NCBI RefSeq assembly: GCF_901000735.1
Contig: NC_081541.1
Location: 27,368,258 to 27,432,257, forward strand
DNA from: Corylus avellana
Taxonomy: Eukaryota > Streptophyta > Magnoliopsida > Fagales > Betulaceae
Reading direction: 5' to 3'
DNA: 64,000 bases
The notes below the pieces were generated by a model. That model had not been told where the DNA came from, searched no databases, and worked only from the letters and a program-made list of their open reading frames with translations. Positions 10,888 to 21,122 of the stretch are shown here, in pieces (position 1 is the first letter of the stretch; each line of letters opens with the position of its first letter). The position numbers and the translations under genes were made by a program.

Positions 10888-11935
10888 GGGTTAAATACTC
10901 TTTTATCCCTTGTAGTTTAACAACTTTATTTTTCATTCATAGGTTTTAGTTTTTATCACAGGTGGTACCTCGGTTATTCATAAAGGCGAATATGATACTT
11001 TCTTCCAAAACTTGATAGAAATTTAGCGCCCCTAAAAACTCGTGTCCATATACCTAATTAAAAATAAAAAAAATGTTTTTTTAAATTAAAATTATTTTTT
11101 AAAAAAATTGTTTGGAAAAGCCACCCCCATTTTGCCTTAAGGGTGGCCGGCCACCCTTGGCCGTTTTGGGGGTGGTTCGACCACCCCCAAGTTGCAAAAT
11201 GGGGGTGGCCGAAACCACCCGCAAGGCTGTTGGGGTTGGCTTGGCTATGCCAGACTAGCCGATCCAGGGTGACTGAACCACCTTGTGGTGGTTTAGCCAC
11301 CCCAATAGACAATGGAAAAAAAAAAGAAGAAAAGGGTTGACCCTCGAGGGTAGTTTGGCCACCCCCAAACCGGCATATCTATGGTGGCCGAAACCACCCC
11401 AGGCCAAACAAGGGTGGCTCAAGAGTTGGCCCTTGGGGTGGCCGAACCACTCCAAAGCCAAAGGCCTTCGGCCACCCCCAAAATAGCCGGCCACCCCTTT
11501 TCCAAATAATTACTATTTTTTTAATTTAAAAAATACATATATTTTTATTTTTAATTAGGTATATGGATACTTGTTGAGTTTTTTGGGGTGCTGACGTGGA
11601 TTTTTCGTCAAATTTTGAATAGAAGTTAGACGAAGGCACCATCTCTGTCTTTATGAATAACTAAGGTACCACCTATGATAAAAATTAAAAGAGAAATGCT
11701 ATAGTACAATAAAAAGGCCATTTTTAGCCCATACAAGTCCTAGGTGACAAGAGGTCACAGGTCCCATCCGTAATTGTTGTGGTCCCACTTACTGATGGAA
11801 CCTGTGATTTCTTGCCACCTAGACTTGTATGAGCCAAAAATAATATTTTTATTGCATTATAGTATATCTCAATCTAAAACCTAAAAAGCAAAAAATAGAG
11901 TCGTTAAATCACGTGCGGTCAAAGGTATTTAACCC
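10888..11935. mobile_element. Non-autonomous MULE with long terminal inverted repeats
   Basis: A 1.05-kb element bounded by a perfect 9-bp target duplication TTATTTTTA at 10879-10887 and 11936-11944. Its ends are inverted copies beginning GGGTTAAATAC, with inverted-repeat arms of roughly 230 bp (the right arm is longer because of an insertion). The 9-bp duplication and long inverted repeats are the hallmark of Mutator-like elements. The core (about 11120-11500) is a GC-rich series of GGGGTGGCC and CCACCCC words on both strands and has no transposase. A separate MITE sits in the right arm. Confidence 0.9.
11691..11870. mobile_element. Palindromic MITE nested in the MULE right arm
   Basis: A 180-bp insertion that interrupts the right inverted repeat of the surrounding MULE; the left arm lacks it. 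It folds back on itself almost completely: GAGAAATGCTATAGTACAAT at the left pairs with the reverse complement of the right end, and CCTAGGTGACAAGAGGTCAC pairs with GTGATTTCTTGCCACCTAG. The flanks AAATTAAAA and AATCTAAAA may be an imperfect 9-bp duplication. Confidence 0.8.
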
Positions 11936-11944
11936 TTATTTTTA

Positions 11945-12610
11945 TTTACTTCTATACTTCCATGTACTAAAAATGATAGATTGCTTTAAAAAGAAAAAAG
12001 AAAAAAAAAACAAAGATTATGCTACAAGGACAAAAAGTTATTGAAAGGAAGTCTCGACCACTTTTCTTTTCTGTTTTTCCTTCTTCGAAGTCGAATCACT
12101 TTAGTTGCAGCAACAATTGACGTCTGTTTTGCTAAGCTTTTTTTTTTTTTTTTTAAACATTATCAAATAACTTTCTTATTATTATTATTTTTTTAATAAA
12201 AAAATTCAAACGGGTGTGTTTGTCAAAACTCTCTCCCTCTCCTTTTTCATTTCACCCAACCAAAAAAAAAAAAAAAAGTTAAATTCATTTTTTTCTAAAT
12301 ATCAAACAATTTTTTTCAAATTTTTCTCATATAAAATTTTAAAACTCATTTTACCTTAGTCACGTTAATCGATTTTTATTATTATTCAAGCAAAACTCCA
12401 ACACTCAAACTCCTTTCACCTTTACATTACATAACAAATTAATATTATATATATCAATCAATTTTTATTATTATTCAAACAAAACAATACAATAAAAAAC
12501 ACTTTTTCAAATACATTTAAATTTCTTTCACTTTTACGTTGCATCAACAAATTCTTATTACTACTTAAAAAAAAAAAAGAAGAGCGACAGAAAAGAAGAA
12601 GACTAAACTG
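11945..12610. other. AT-rich low-complexity DNA
   Basis: Poly-T and poly-A runs and TTATTATTATT words; no gene or clear transposon end. It includes the 3' flank of the carboxylesterase at 12671. Confidence 0.5.
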
Positions 12611-12670
12611 CTAAAAGTACTTGACAGACTCCATACGAACCCACCTACCCTCCGGTTTAGGTCACCGGAC

Positions 12671-13708
12671 CTACTCCTCCATAATGAAGGAAGCTAACCT
12701 TTTTACGAGAGCCACAGCCTTGTCCTGCTTGAGGTCCTCCACATGGAAGCAATGCTCTTCACCTTCGTTCTCTACAATCTCCACACTCCCTCCCCACCCA
12801 CTCTTCTTCAATTCTTCATAATAACGCCAACCTACCTCTCTCAAATGGTCCTTCTCACCCACAAACACCAGCACCCTCTCACACCCAAGCCTAGCCAGAT
12901 CCTCTGCAGCCGGTTTCAGCCTAGGATCATCTAGACCACCGTTTTCCGGACACATGTACAGCCACATTTTGTCGTCATCCGTGCCCCCAAAATACGGGTG
13001 CACCAAAACCGCCCCAACCAACTTCACATTTGGTATCTGGGTCGACCCGGCCCGAGCAGCCATGTTATGCGAAATGTTCCCTCCTGCACTGTCGCCAACA
13101 AGGAAAACTCTCTGAAAATCAGCATGATCGTTTAACCACTGCTCAGGTCCATTTCTGTTAGAATGGGACGCCACCCATCGGAACGCAGCCCAAGAATCCT
13201 CGTAACAAGCTGGGATTGGGTGCTCCGGGGCTAGCCTGTACTCGACCGAGACAGCAATGGCTTCAGCCTCAGCTGCCAAAGTGCCGACATAGTTGTGCAA
13301 TAGTGGAGAGAAGGCGGATAAGAAGCAGAAGCCCCCGCCGTGGCAATAGAACAACACGGGGAGTTTCCGGGTCGGGTCACGGATCTTGGGCAGGAAAATG
13401 CGGGCGGATATCGCGGGTTCGGATGAAATCACCACGTCTTTGGATCTCACCCCGGTGATTTGGTCATCGGACGGACGGATTTTGGGGGTAGATTGGAATT
13501 TTTCGATACGACCATCTTTGTATACACGGAAGAAGCGGAATTCATGGGCTACTTCGTTGCTCAAAGAGTCCATACTTGAAGTAGCATAGAAATGGGTTTT
13601 TTTGACTGGTTGAAGCCTTAGAGACAGGGGGCGATAATAAAGGGATTGCATTTGAGGTGGAGAAGGAAAAAGAATCTTTAAAGAGTTACGAAAACAGGTA
13701 GATTTCAT
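12671..13708 (-). CDS. Class I carboxylesterase (alpha/beta hydrolase-3), copy 2
   Basis: Intronless plant carboxylesterase. From the upstream ATG at 13708 the product is 345 residues; from the internal ATG at 13573 (MDSLSNEVAHEF) it is 300, the normal family length. The 45-residue extension (MKSTCFRNSLKI...) is basic and Ser-rich with no acidic residue, so it could be an organelle transit peptide or just 5' UTR. Counted from 13708: HGGGF at 123-127, GDSAGG with Ser207, Asp287 in EKDHLR, His319 in EEHCFH; the triad is complete. It carries the standard EYRLAPEHPIP segment, unlike the other two copies. Over residues 52-115 it is almost identical to copy 1. It is likely a hydrolase of an ester-bearing metabolite; the tannase or isoflavanone dehydratase clade is possible, but the substrate cannot be told from sequence. 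Confidence 0.9.
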   Translation of the reverse strand: MKSTCFRNSLKILFPSPPQMQSLYYRPLSLRLQPVKKTHFYATSSMDSLSNEVAHEFRFFRVYKDGRIEKFQSTPKIRPSDDQITGVRSKDVVISSEPAISARIFLPKIRDPTRKLPVLFYCHGGGFCFLSAFSPLLHNYVGTLAAEAEAIAVSVEYRLAPEHPIPACYEDSWAAFRWVASHSNRNGPEQWLNDHADFQRVFLVGDSAGGNISHNMAARAGSTQIPNVKLVGAVLVHPYFGGTDDDKMWLYMCPENGGLDDPRLKPAAEDLARLGCERVLVFVGEKDHLREVGWRYYEELKKSGWGGSVEIVENEGEEHCFHVEDLKQDKAVALVKRLASFIMEE

Positions 13709-14690
13709 GATGCTTAATTATTAGAGAGAGAGCAAGAAAGACTTCATTAATGTGAAGAAAAGGGAGGAAAATATGGGACCGTGCTAATGACGGGGATAGA
13801 AGGCGACGTGGGGCGTGAATGGCTACAATGGCATCTCCTTTTTTTACAGGGTGGAGGGAGGGGGTTAGATTTTCGTTTTGCTTTTTGATTGATGTAAAGC
13901 AAAATGATTGAAAGAATGCGTATATTTTGTTTGACTGTATAGTCTGTATGTCTGAGAGAGAAGGGTAGAAAGCGAAGCAGGAGATTTACGAGTTGCGGCT
14001 ACTGGCTAGGGTTTCCCGTTTCCCGTTTCACAGTACACGAGCCAATTGGTTAAATCCAAATTCCAAATAATGTAACTTACGGCTAGGAGACCTGGATGGC
14101 CCAAGAAATAGAAAGCAGTTGCAATTCTTCTTTTCTATTGGGGCTAGCCCAATACAAGGGAAAGGATTGTCTTTTTATCGGATTTAGGATTATTTTGGCT
14201 ATTATTTTTGTCTTAAGATTATTATCTTGTAATAAGCCTGATATTGTTGTCTCATTGTCGCCACTTAAGTGTATTAAGACAGGCCGTGGAACTAATAAAA
14301 TCTTGATGAAAATTCTAGCTTTTTTTTTTTTTGTAAATAGAGCCGTTATGTGTTCACAATCACAACTTCCAATCTATTTTCTCATTAAGCAGTTATAATA
14401 ATAATAATAATAATAAAATGTTGTCATGTACGACAGGTGTTTTTTTTTTGGCAACACTTGGATTGAGCTCGGTCCAAAATATCACTTTTGAGTTCAATAT
14501 TGGCATCGGATTGGAAATAGCTACTCACAGTGGTTTATGAATTTGGATGCATGGGTTAGCGATTCTAGATAAAAATAAGAATAGTTAAGCTAATGTGAAT
14601 GTTCTTATGGGCCATAGAAATGGCTAATTCAAGTATTAAGAGTACATATATCTAGTATATACTATACTGTAAGTAATATTGTGTGTCAAA
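13709..14690. other. Upstream region of carboxylesterase copy 2 and intergenic DNA
   Basis: The first few hundred bases are the minus-strand promoter of the gene ending at 13708; I see no certain TATA box. Beyond about 14000 there is AT-rich DNA with a TAA microsatellite at 14397-14415. No supported gene. Confidence 0.45.
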
Positions 14691-14694
14691 TGGA

Positions 14695-15215
14695 CTTTGA
14701 AGTAATAGTTGTGGTAGCACGTAACCTCTGGCTTATAAGAAATTTCTTTGTTCATGGGAGAGCGTTTAGAACATCCGAACCTAACTGTAAGGGAGGCAAT
14801 GGAATCTCTTCAAGGCTACAAAGAAGCCTAAGTTAGACCCGCCATGGGCTAAGGGAAAGGAGTTTGTGGGGGCCATCGATGGAAGGCTCCATTAGGCGGG
14901 CTAATGAAGTTCAATTGGGATGTGGTTGTCAATATGCATAATATGGCATTGGTGTGATTGATTGGGATCCTATAGGAGAGGTATTGGCTACTTTGCAATC
15001 CTCCAAAGATGATATTGTTGATTAAGGTCCAATTTTATGATGATGCACTACAAGTTGTGCAGGCATTACAATAGGATGGTCCACATTGGAGTCGATATAG
15101 CCAGTTAATTGATGATGCTTGAAACATGCTAATGTTTTTTCAATAGTGCGGGCAGTCCCACATTTGCTCGCAAAGCTTGCACTGTCTGTAGGAGATGAGG
15201 TGGTTCGTACTGAAG
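14695..15215 (+). pseudogene. LINE RNase H fragment, degenerate
   Basis: Translated pieces match the 3' part of a plant LINE ORF2: ARNLWLIRNFFVHGRAF (from about 14714), then KFNWDVVVNMHNM (about 14910), the usual RNase H opening, then QVVQALQ, stop, DGPHWSRYSQLIDDA (about 15055-15120). Several stops and frameshifts interrupt it. No target-site duplication was found. Confidence 0.7.
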
Positions 15216-15225
15216 ATGCTACTCA

Positions 15226-15268
15226 CACTACAAAAATTCCTTAATTTCGTGATGTGTGAACAATGAGC

Positions 15269-15306
<38 letters not shown>

Positions 15307-15735
15307 CGTCACTGAAATGTGACTTTAGTGACATTTAAACGTCACGTCACTATTTTATAATAGTGACGTGTGAACAGTAAAATGCATCAAAATTTGAAAA
15401 TACTGACACCCAAAATTTGCATTTAAAACAACTACCCACACCCAAAAACTTTAAAAAATTTCCACTTTCACTCAACATGCAAACCTATTTTATTTATTTA
15501 TTTTTATTTTTTTAAAATGAAATAAAAAACACGTGGCTAGGGGTGACCTGCAAGCGGTTGCATAGGTGGTCGAGGGTGGCTCGACCACCTCTGGGATGGC
15601 TCGCGGGCCACCTGTAAGGCCGGGGTGGCGTTTCGGGCCACCCCTAGGGAGCAAATTGGGGGTGGCTCCAGAGGTGGCCGTGGGTGGCACGGGTCAAAAC
15701 GCACTTTTGGTAAAAGTTTAAAAATGAAATTTTAC
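15226..15735. mobile_element. CACTA-like end and GGTGGC-rich repeat
   Basis: CACTACAAAAATTCC at 15226 looks like a CACTA terminal repeat, and GTGACG/CGTCAC words follow at 15305-15370, as in non-autonomous CACTA derivatives. A (TAA)n microsatellite lies at 15271-15303. From 15537 to 15690 there is a GC-rich tract of GGTGGC and CCACC words like the cores of the MULEs at 10.9 and 33.5 kb. No matching right end was found, so the limits are approximate. Confidence 0.4.
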
Positions 15736-15795
15736 TTCTTGAAATCTCCATGTAAGCCTGCACAGGTATAATCCAAAAATGGTACTATCTTGTAA

Positions 15796-16201
15796 GAGCA
15801 CTAGCAGCGGCTTCCCAACCATTTTTCCTAAATGTAGGGAACAAAACTATTTTTTGTTCCCTTATAAAAAAACACATCACAATAGATTCCCATATATTTC
15901 CTTATATCAATGAAATACTCTTTCTTCACTCTTATTTTATTATTTTTTTCTATTTAGTATGAAGGAAAAATAAAAGTAGACATGGGACACGTGAAGGAGA
16001 GGAGAGAGAACGATTCTTTACAATATAATAAAGCATTTGGTAGCTACAGTGTTTCCCCATGCATTGAGAAACAATGTAGCTATCCAAGAGTGTTGGTTAA
16101 ACTTATAGAAACTGATGTGGGTGTGTTTTTGTGGTTTTTATGAAATTTTTCCTAAACTTAGTTAAGGAAATGAACTATAGGAAAACTGCTGCTAGTGCTT
16201 T
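15796..16201. mobile_element. MITE with GCACTAGCAGC inverted ends
   Basis: The ends read GAGCACTAGCAGCGGCTTCC and, on the other strand, AAGCACTAGCAGCAGTTTTCC, giving inverted repeats of about 20 bp. The interior is AT-rich with TTTCCTAAA words and no coding capacity. A clear target duplication could not be assigned. The flanks on both sides share about 50 diverged bases (TCTCCAT.TAAGCCT), so it may sit inside an older tandem repeat. Confidence 0.6.
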
Positions 16202-16696
16202 ATCTTCAAATCTCCATTTAAGCCTACAAGGGTGTTATCCAACAAACAGTGTTTTCTAGTAAGGGCTGTCAATGGCTCACTTCTCCAAAATGTACTTACA
16301 GGGTATATTCCACGACTGGTGCTCCCTTATATGTAATGGGGTCGATTCAAATTATCACAAATCCAAGTCAGTAACTTATATAAATTAAGATCCGTTTTTA
16401 AACAATTCGATTCGGAGTCAATACACAAAGATTTAAGGTCATTTCTAACGGTGCATCGTTTCTCTCCATATCAGCCAGCACAGGGTATACCCCCACAAAC
16501 TCTACTCAATCGAGTAAGAGCTCTATCTATTTTACATTTCAAATCCAACCATGATAGTCGTATACAAAAAATGACATCACACAAAATGGGAGATACCACC
16601 AACGTGGTGGAAGCTATCCGCTAAAACTGTGTATTTGTGTGTGCTTGTATGTCACACACCCAGATGCAAGAATGCATTCATATCCCAGTTTACATG
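16202..16696. other. Intergenic DNA
   Basis: No gene is recognised. The first 60 bases repeat the left flank of the MITE. The remainder lies downstream of the PLAA-like pseudogene on the minus strand. Confidence 0.4.
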
Positions 16697-19053
16697 TCAT
16701 AGGCATTTCACAGTAGTTGGTAAGAAGAGATTACTAGTTACCAGGTACTGAGAATTTCGGCTCTGTTTAATTAGCAGTTCAATGTCAGCTCCAACTTCAG
16801 CAATTTTGGCTTCTTTTGAAGCCTTTGCAGCTTTGGCAATTGTCTCAACATCAAAATCCAAGGCTATTCTTTCCACAAGACCATTGAGCATCTGTAATAC
16901 AGAACACAGTGACAGCATTATTAACTAAAACAATTGGCCAGTTCAAAGGTTTATATATTACCGGGATACATAAATGTGAAACCAAAATATGGTTTCAATG
17001 CAATAAGACTTTGTTAGCAGTTAAGTTTGTTAAATTCATGTTGAATAAGTTCTCCCCACTGAATCTTTCTCCCTATTCCTGCTTAACATTATATATCCAT
17101 CTTTACAAATCCAGAACATTATGTGCAAAAATGTATTTTGCCTTTTGGACACAAAAGAAACTTTGCTCAAGGACATGAGTCGTTATGGTGATCCCATGAT
17201 ATATGTTAAATTCCTGGAAACATATTCAGGTGGACCATTGAGCATCACTTTGGCAAGTGACCAGTGCACAGGTGCAAATATTTCCCTAAGAGATGAATAA
17301 AAAAGATGTCTTGGCCCACACCTTCGAAATATATTATATGATACTAATCCCATCAGAGAACCTCCAACTTATGCAGAAGCCTAAGAAGCTTGGCATGCTA
17401 ACCTGGAAATATCATTGTAAGTGGCCATGAATTTAGCAGTTTCAGCAACAATGCAAATATCAACATCTGCAAATTTGCTACAATGATAATGTGATGTGTC
17501 CTTCAAAATCTTGACAATGGCACCCAGTCTGGAAAGCTCATGTTCCGTCAAAGACAAATTCTTTTTTTTCCAACAAAATATTGTAAATAAATCCAAGTTA
17601 ACCAGGAAGATACTAAGGTAGAATTACAGAACTTTGTCAAAGAAAAAAAAAATTCCTTTCCTATAAAGTGAAATTTAATTTTTTTTAAGTGTCCTTCAAC
17701 CATGTAAAGCACCTACCTGATCAAAGAGTAGAGCATTGTTAAACTCAGTAATCTTTTTGAGGATCCCATCAAACCGAGCCACATCAAAAACAAGCCCTTT
17801 CTGGAAACAAAATAATTGAAGAAGAGTGCCACGTAAATGACCACATGAATATTCAATCTACCCAATTTACGAACTCAACCTGAAATATATATGAGATATT
17901 GAAATAATGATTCCTGTATAGATATGAAATCAACAGTACAAGTCTCTGAATATAGAATGAGAATAGCAAAATAAACTCTGCCTAAAAAGCTCAGGGGGCA
18001 AAAGAACATGCCTTTAAAAAGCCTTAAAGCCAATTACTTGGCATAGCTACCAAATAATGGAATGTATAAAATATATGCATGAAAAAAAAACATAAACACA
18101 ACCAGCAATGCAAGAGACATCTGTACAAAAAAACTCATAATCTCCCATATACCTAAAAATAAATACCACAGAAAAGAAATTCAAAAAATATCAGAAGGAA
18201 TAAATTCAAGCATAACCTTCTAACAGAAATATGATACAAGAACTATAAACAAATAATTATTTCAGAGGAAATCAATTATCACCAAGTTCTAACAAATAAG
18301 TCAACAACTCAACTCAAAAAAGTGTTATACAAGGGAACAGAGCCAAATAAGTCACCAGTAAAGGGATCACAAAATGATTAACTAAGGGTGATAAACTCTA
18401 CAATTTGTTGCCGATAGGAAAGAGGAAGATTTTCCTTGAGAAGCCCCGTACTTGTCTGCAGTAGCATATAGATTATCTGGAAATATCTAATTTTGTGTTA
18501 TTTTCTAGAATTAACAACTACATCCATGATTCAGTAGCAGTCCAGAGTGTAGTTAGTTTAAAAAACTACAACTAAGGGCTAATAACGTTAATGAAGACAA
18601 GCACTTTCATTTTTCTGATACTAGAGTAACAGAATAGCATCAGTACCATGTGTGAGAATTCTAAGAAAAATAGGGAAACCAAAATCAGCATTATAATGTA
18701 ACAAGGTAGAAAGGAAAATGAAGAACAATAAATACAGCAATTATAAAACTACCATTGCTGAACACAGGGCTGAAGAAAAAAAAAAAACCTGATCATATTA
18801 GAAATACTTAGTATAGGCTCACCATTAGGGCAGCTTACGAATAGGCTCACCATCTCCAATATCAACATCAAATACTGATCGAGTATAAAAATAAAATTAA
18901 AAATTAAAATTTTTTTCAAGTTGTTCTCAACAAAAGGTCAACCATATTAGAAGTTGCCAAAGAATATATGGCACTGACCATAATCATATTCAATTCCATC
19001 AAGAACAGGACGCTTCATGTTGTCAACTGGTCCATCAACAACTTCACCAATCT
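16697..19053 (-). pseudogene. PLAA/UFD3/DOA1-like gene, truncated spliced pseudogene
   Basis: Exon pieces of the ubiquitin-binding protein PLAA (yeast Doa1/Ufd3, a Cdc48 cofactor) in N-to-C order on the minus strand. 18979-19053 encodes the PFU start (MKRPVLDGIEYDY). 18391-18480 encodes the PFU end (DNLYATADKY, then LLKENLPLSYRQQIVEFI). 17717-17800 encodes the PUL start (FDGILKKITEFNNALL). 17403-17565 encodes NLSLTEHELSRLGAIVKILK. 16697-16891 encodes the C-terminus (RIALDFDV, KIAEVGADIELL). Splice sites are still readable, e.g. TTTTCTTTTAG before 19053 and GTAGGT after 17717. Frameshifts occur after TADKY (+4 bases) and after DVDI (+1). The WD40 part and most PUL repeats are missing, and a Copia LTR starts 48 bp upstream of the PFU exon. 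It is a dead duplicate that kept introns, so it was not retroposed. Confidence 0.85.
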
Positions 19054-19352
19054 AAAAGAAAAACAAGACTAATTGATGTTGTTCTTATCAGACAACTCAG
19101 TTGAGAGTTGGCTGCACGTGTAAATATAGAAGCTAACTACCTTCAGTTTAACTACTTTCAGTTGTAACTTCTTTCTAGTTGTAATTAAGTTAGTTAAATC
19201 TGTTTTAGTTCAGTTGGTTAGTTCTTAGATTCTGTCTTCTTTGTATTCGAGTGTATAAACATTACTAATTCATTATTGTAAGTAAGGTTGAATATACAGA
19301 GAATAAACACTTTGATTCTCTTCTTCCATCTCAACTTGTTCAACCTTCTTTC

Positions 19353-19652
19353 TGTTAAACACCGTATCACAGCCCTCCAAGAGGACACAGACATCAAAGG
19401 AAAGAATAAACTATACTGAACAGAAAATAAAATACAGTGATACTCATACAACTGTGTGATTACATGGAAGATTCTATACACATGAAATTCTTTCCTTAGT
19501 GAGAGAATATTTGCATATCCCTGGATCCTTCAATATCCTTTCCTTCATCTGCATCATTGACTGCCGGAATACTCTCCTTGTACCATTGTTACATCTATCG
19601 AATGCAAGAGTAATTCCTTTGCTCACAATTCAGTTGCTTTCAAATTGTTTTA
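19353..19652 (+). repeat. 5' LTR of the nested Copia, with inverted segment
   Basis: The 300-bp LTR is colinear with the 3' LTR at both ends. Its segment 19391-19566 (176 bp) is the reverse complement of 24245-24420 of the 3' LTR. About 94 bp and 16-18 bp present on either side in the 3' LTR are absent here. Confidence 0.9.
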
Positions 19653-19702
19653 TGGTATCAGAGCCTCAAAAGGACAACTCCTTCAATCCTAATCTCTCTA
19701 CA

Positions 19703-21122
19703 ATGACTACCCCATCTTCTGCTGTTCATCATCCTCATCTGCTTCACCCTCAATGACCACTCTCTCTGGTGTTCCCTCTCCAATCACCACTACCTTCACA
19801 TTACCTAGTATTACCCAACATATTTCCACCAAACTCGCAGCCCTGCTGACTACCTCAATTGGGTGTCCCACTTCAATCCCATTCTCAATGCTCATGGTCT
19901 CACGGGCTTTGTTGATGGCACAAAACCGTGCCCTCCACAGTATGTCATTGATGAAACTGGCCAAGCCACCACAGTGATCAATCCTGCCTACTCCCTTTGG
20001 CAGAAGAAAGACCAATGCCTCCTTAGTTGGTTCAACACCACACTGTCAGACCGTGTCCTGTCTTCTCTCTATGGACTCAAGACGGCTAGACAAGTTTGGA
20101 CTGCACTGGCTACTCAATATGCCAATCAATCGAAAGCCAGAATCTGTTACTTAAAAAGATCTCTGCAGACCCTCAACCAGGGTTCCAAATCATGTTTTGA
20201 ATTTCTGAGCGAAACTAAGTCCTACTCAGACCTACTTGCTACTGCAGGCCAGCCTGTTGAAGATGAAGATCTTATCTCCTACATCCTTGGAGGTCTCAAC
20301 CCTGCCTACACTACATTCATCACCCTTTTCAATTTCACCACCCGCACCACTTCCGTGTCCTTTGAAGAGTTTCAATCTGAGTTACTCAACCATGAAATCC
20401 TGCTGGGGAACCACCAACAATTGCAGCAACCATCCACTGAGTCAGGCAATTTTGCCCCATATTCTCAGAAACCAAAGTCCTTAACAGAGAACTTTCAGAG
20501 AGGCAGACCTGCAGCCTATCCCAAGAGTTCTTATCCGTTTGCTCCTCCTAGAAACAACTACTCAAGGAATGACTATCAGTCCAATTTCAGGAGGACTGGA
20601 GGCAATCAGCACTCCTATGGAGGCAATCAGACCTATGGAGGCCACCAGAATCAGCACTCCAAATCCTTGCTTGGTCCACCACCAACACACGCATCCTTCA
20701 ATAGAACACCTTGCCAAATTCGTGGCAAGCTTGGACATCAAGCATTGGATTGCTTCCACAGGATGGATTATTCCTATCAAGGAAAAAATCCACCCTCTCA
20801 ATTGCCTGCTTTGGTTGCAAGAACATACCTGGCTGCTTATGCATCAAATGAGGAGGATCCATGGTATGCAGACAGTGGAGCTAACAATCATGTCACAGCT
20901 GCCTTGGACAATCTGACACTTCAAGAACCATTCAAAGGTGATGATGAGGTTGCTGTAGGTAATGGCATAGGTCTGGCTATCTCTAATATAGGTTCTTATA
21001 TTCTCTATAATTCCAAATCTCCATTTCAACAGCCTTTCAAATTGAATCATATCCTACACTGTCCTACTGTAGCAGCTAATCTATTATCTATCCATAAATT
21101 TTGTGTTGATAACAAATGTTAA
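19703..21122 (+). pseudogene. Copia gag and protease, broken
   Basis: Capsid region of the UBN2 type (SHFNPILNAHGLTGFVDGT, then WTALATQYANQSKAR), starting near the ATG at 19703 but frameshifted near 19850. From 19863 the frame is open for 419 codons to 21122. The zinc knuckle reads CQIRGKLGHQALDC, so the second Cys of CX2CX4HX4C is Arg. The aspartic protease motif WYADSGANNH follows at about 20863. The frame ends in a TAA at 21120-21122. Confidence 0.85.

Noticed and set aside
14096..14398. 100-codon plus-strand open frame
   Set aside because: No recognisable motif, low-complexity composition and no supporting context.
19499..19756. Coding frame starting MREYLHIPGSFNILSF
   Set aside because: It is the inverted LTR segment read through; the same words appear on the opposite strand in the other LTR at 24.1-24.3 kb.
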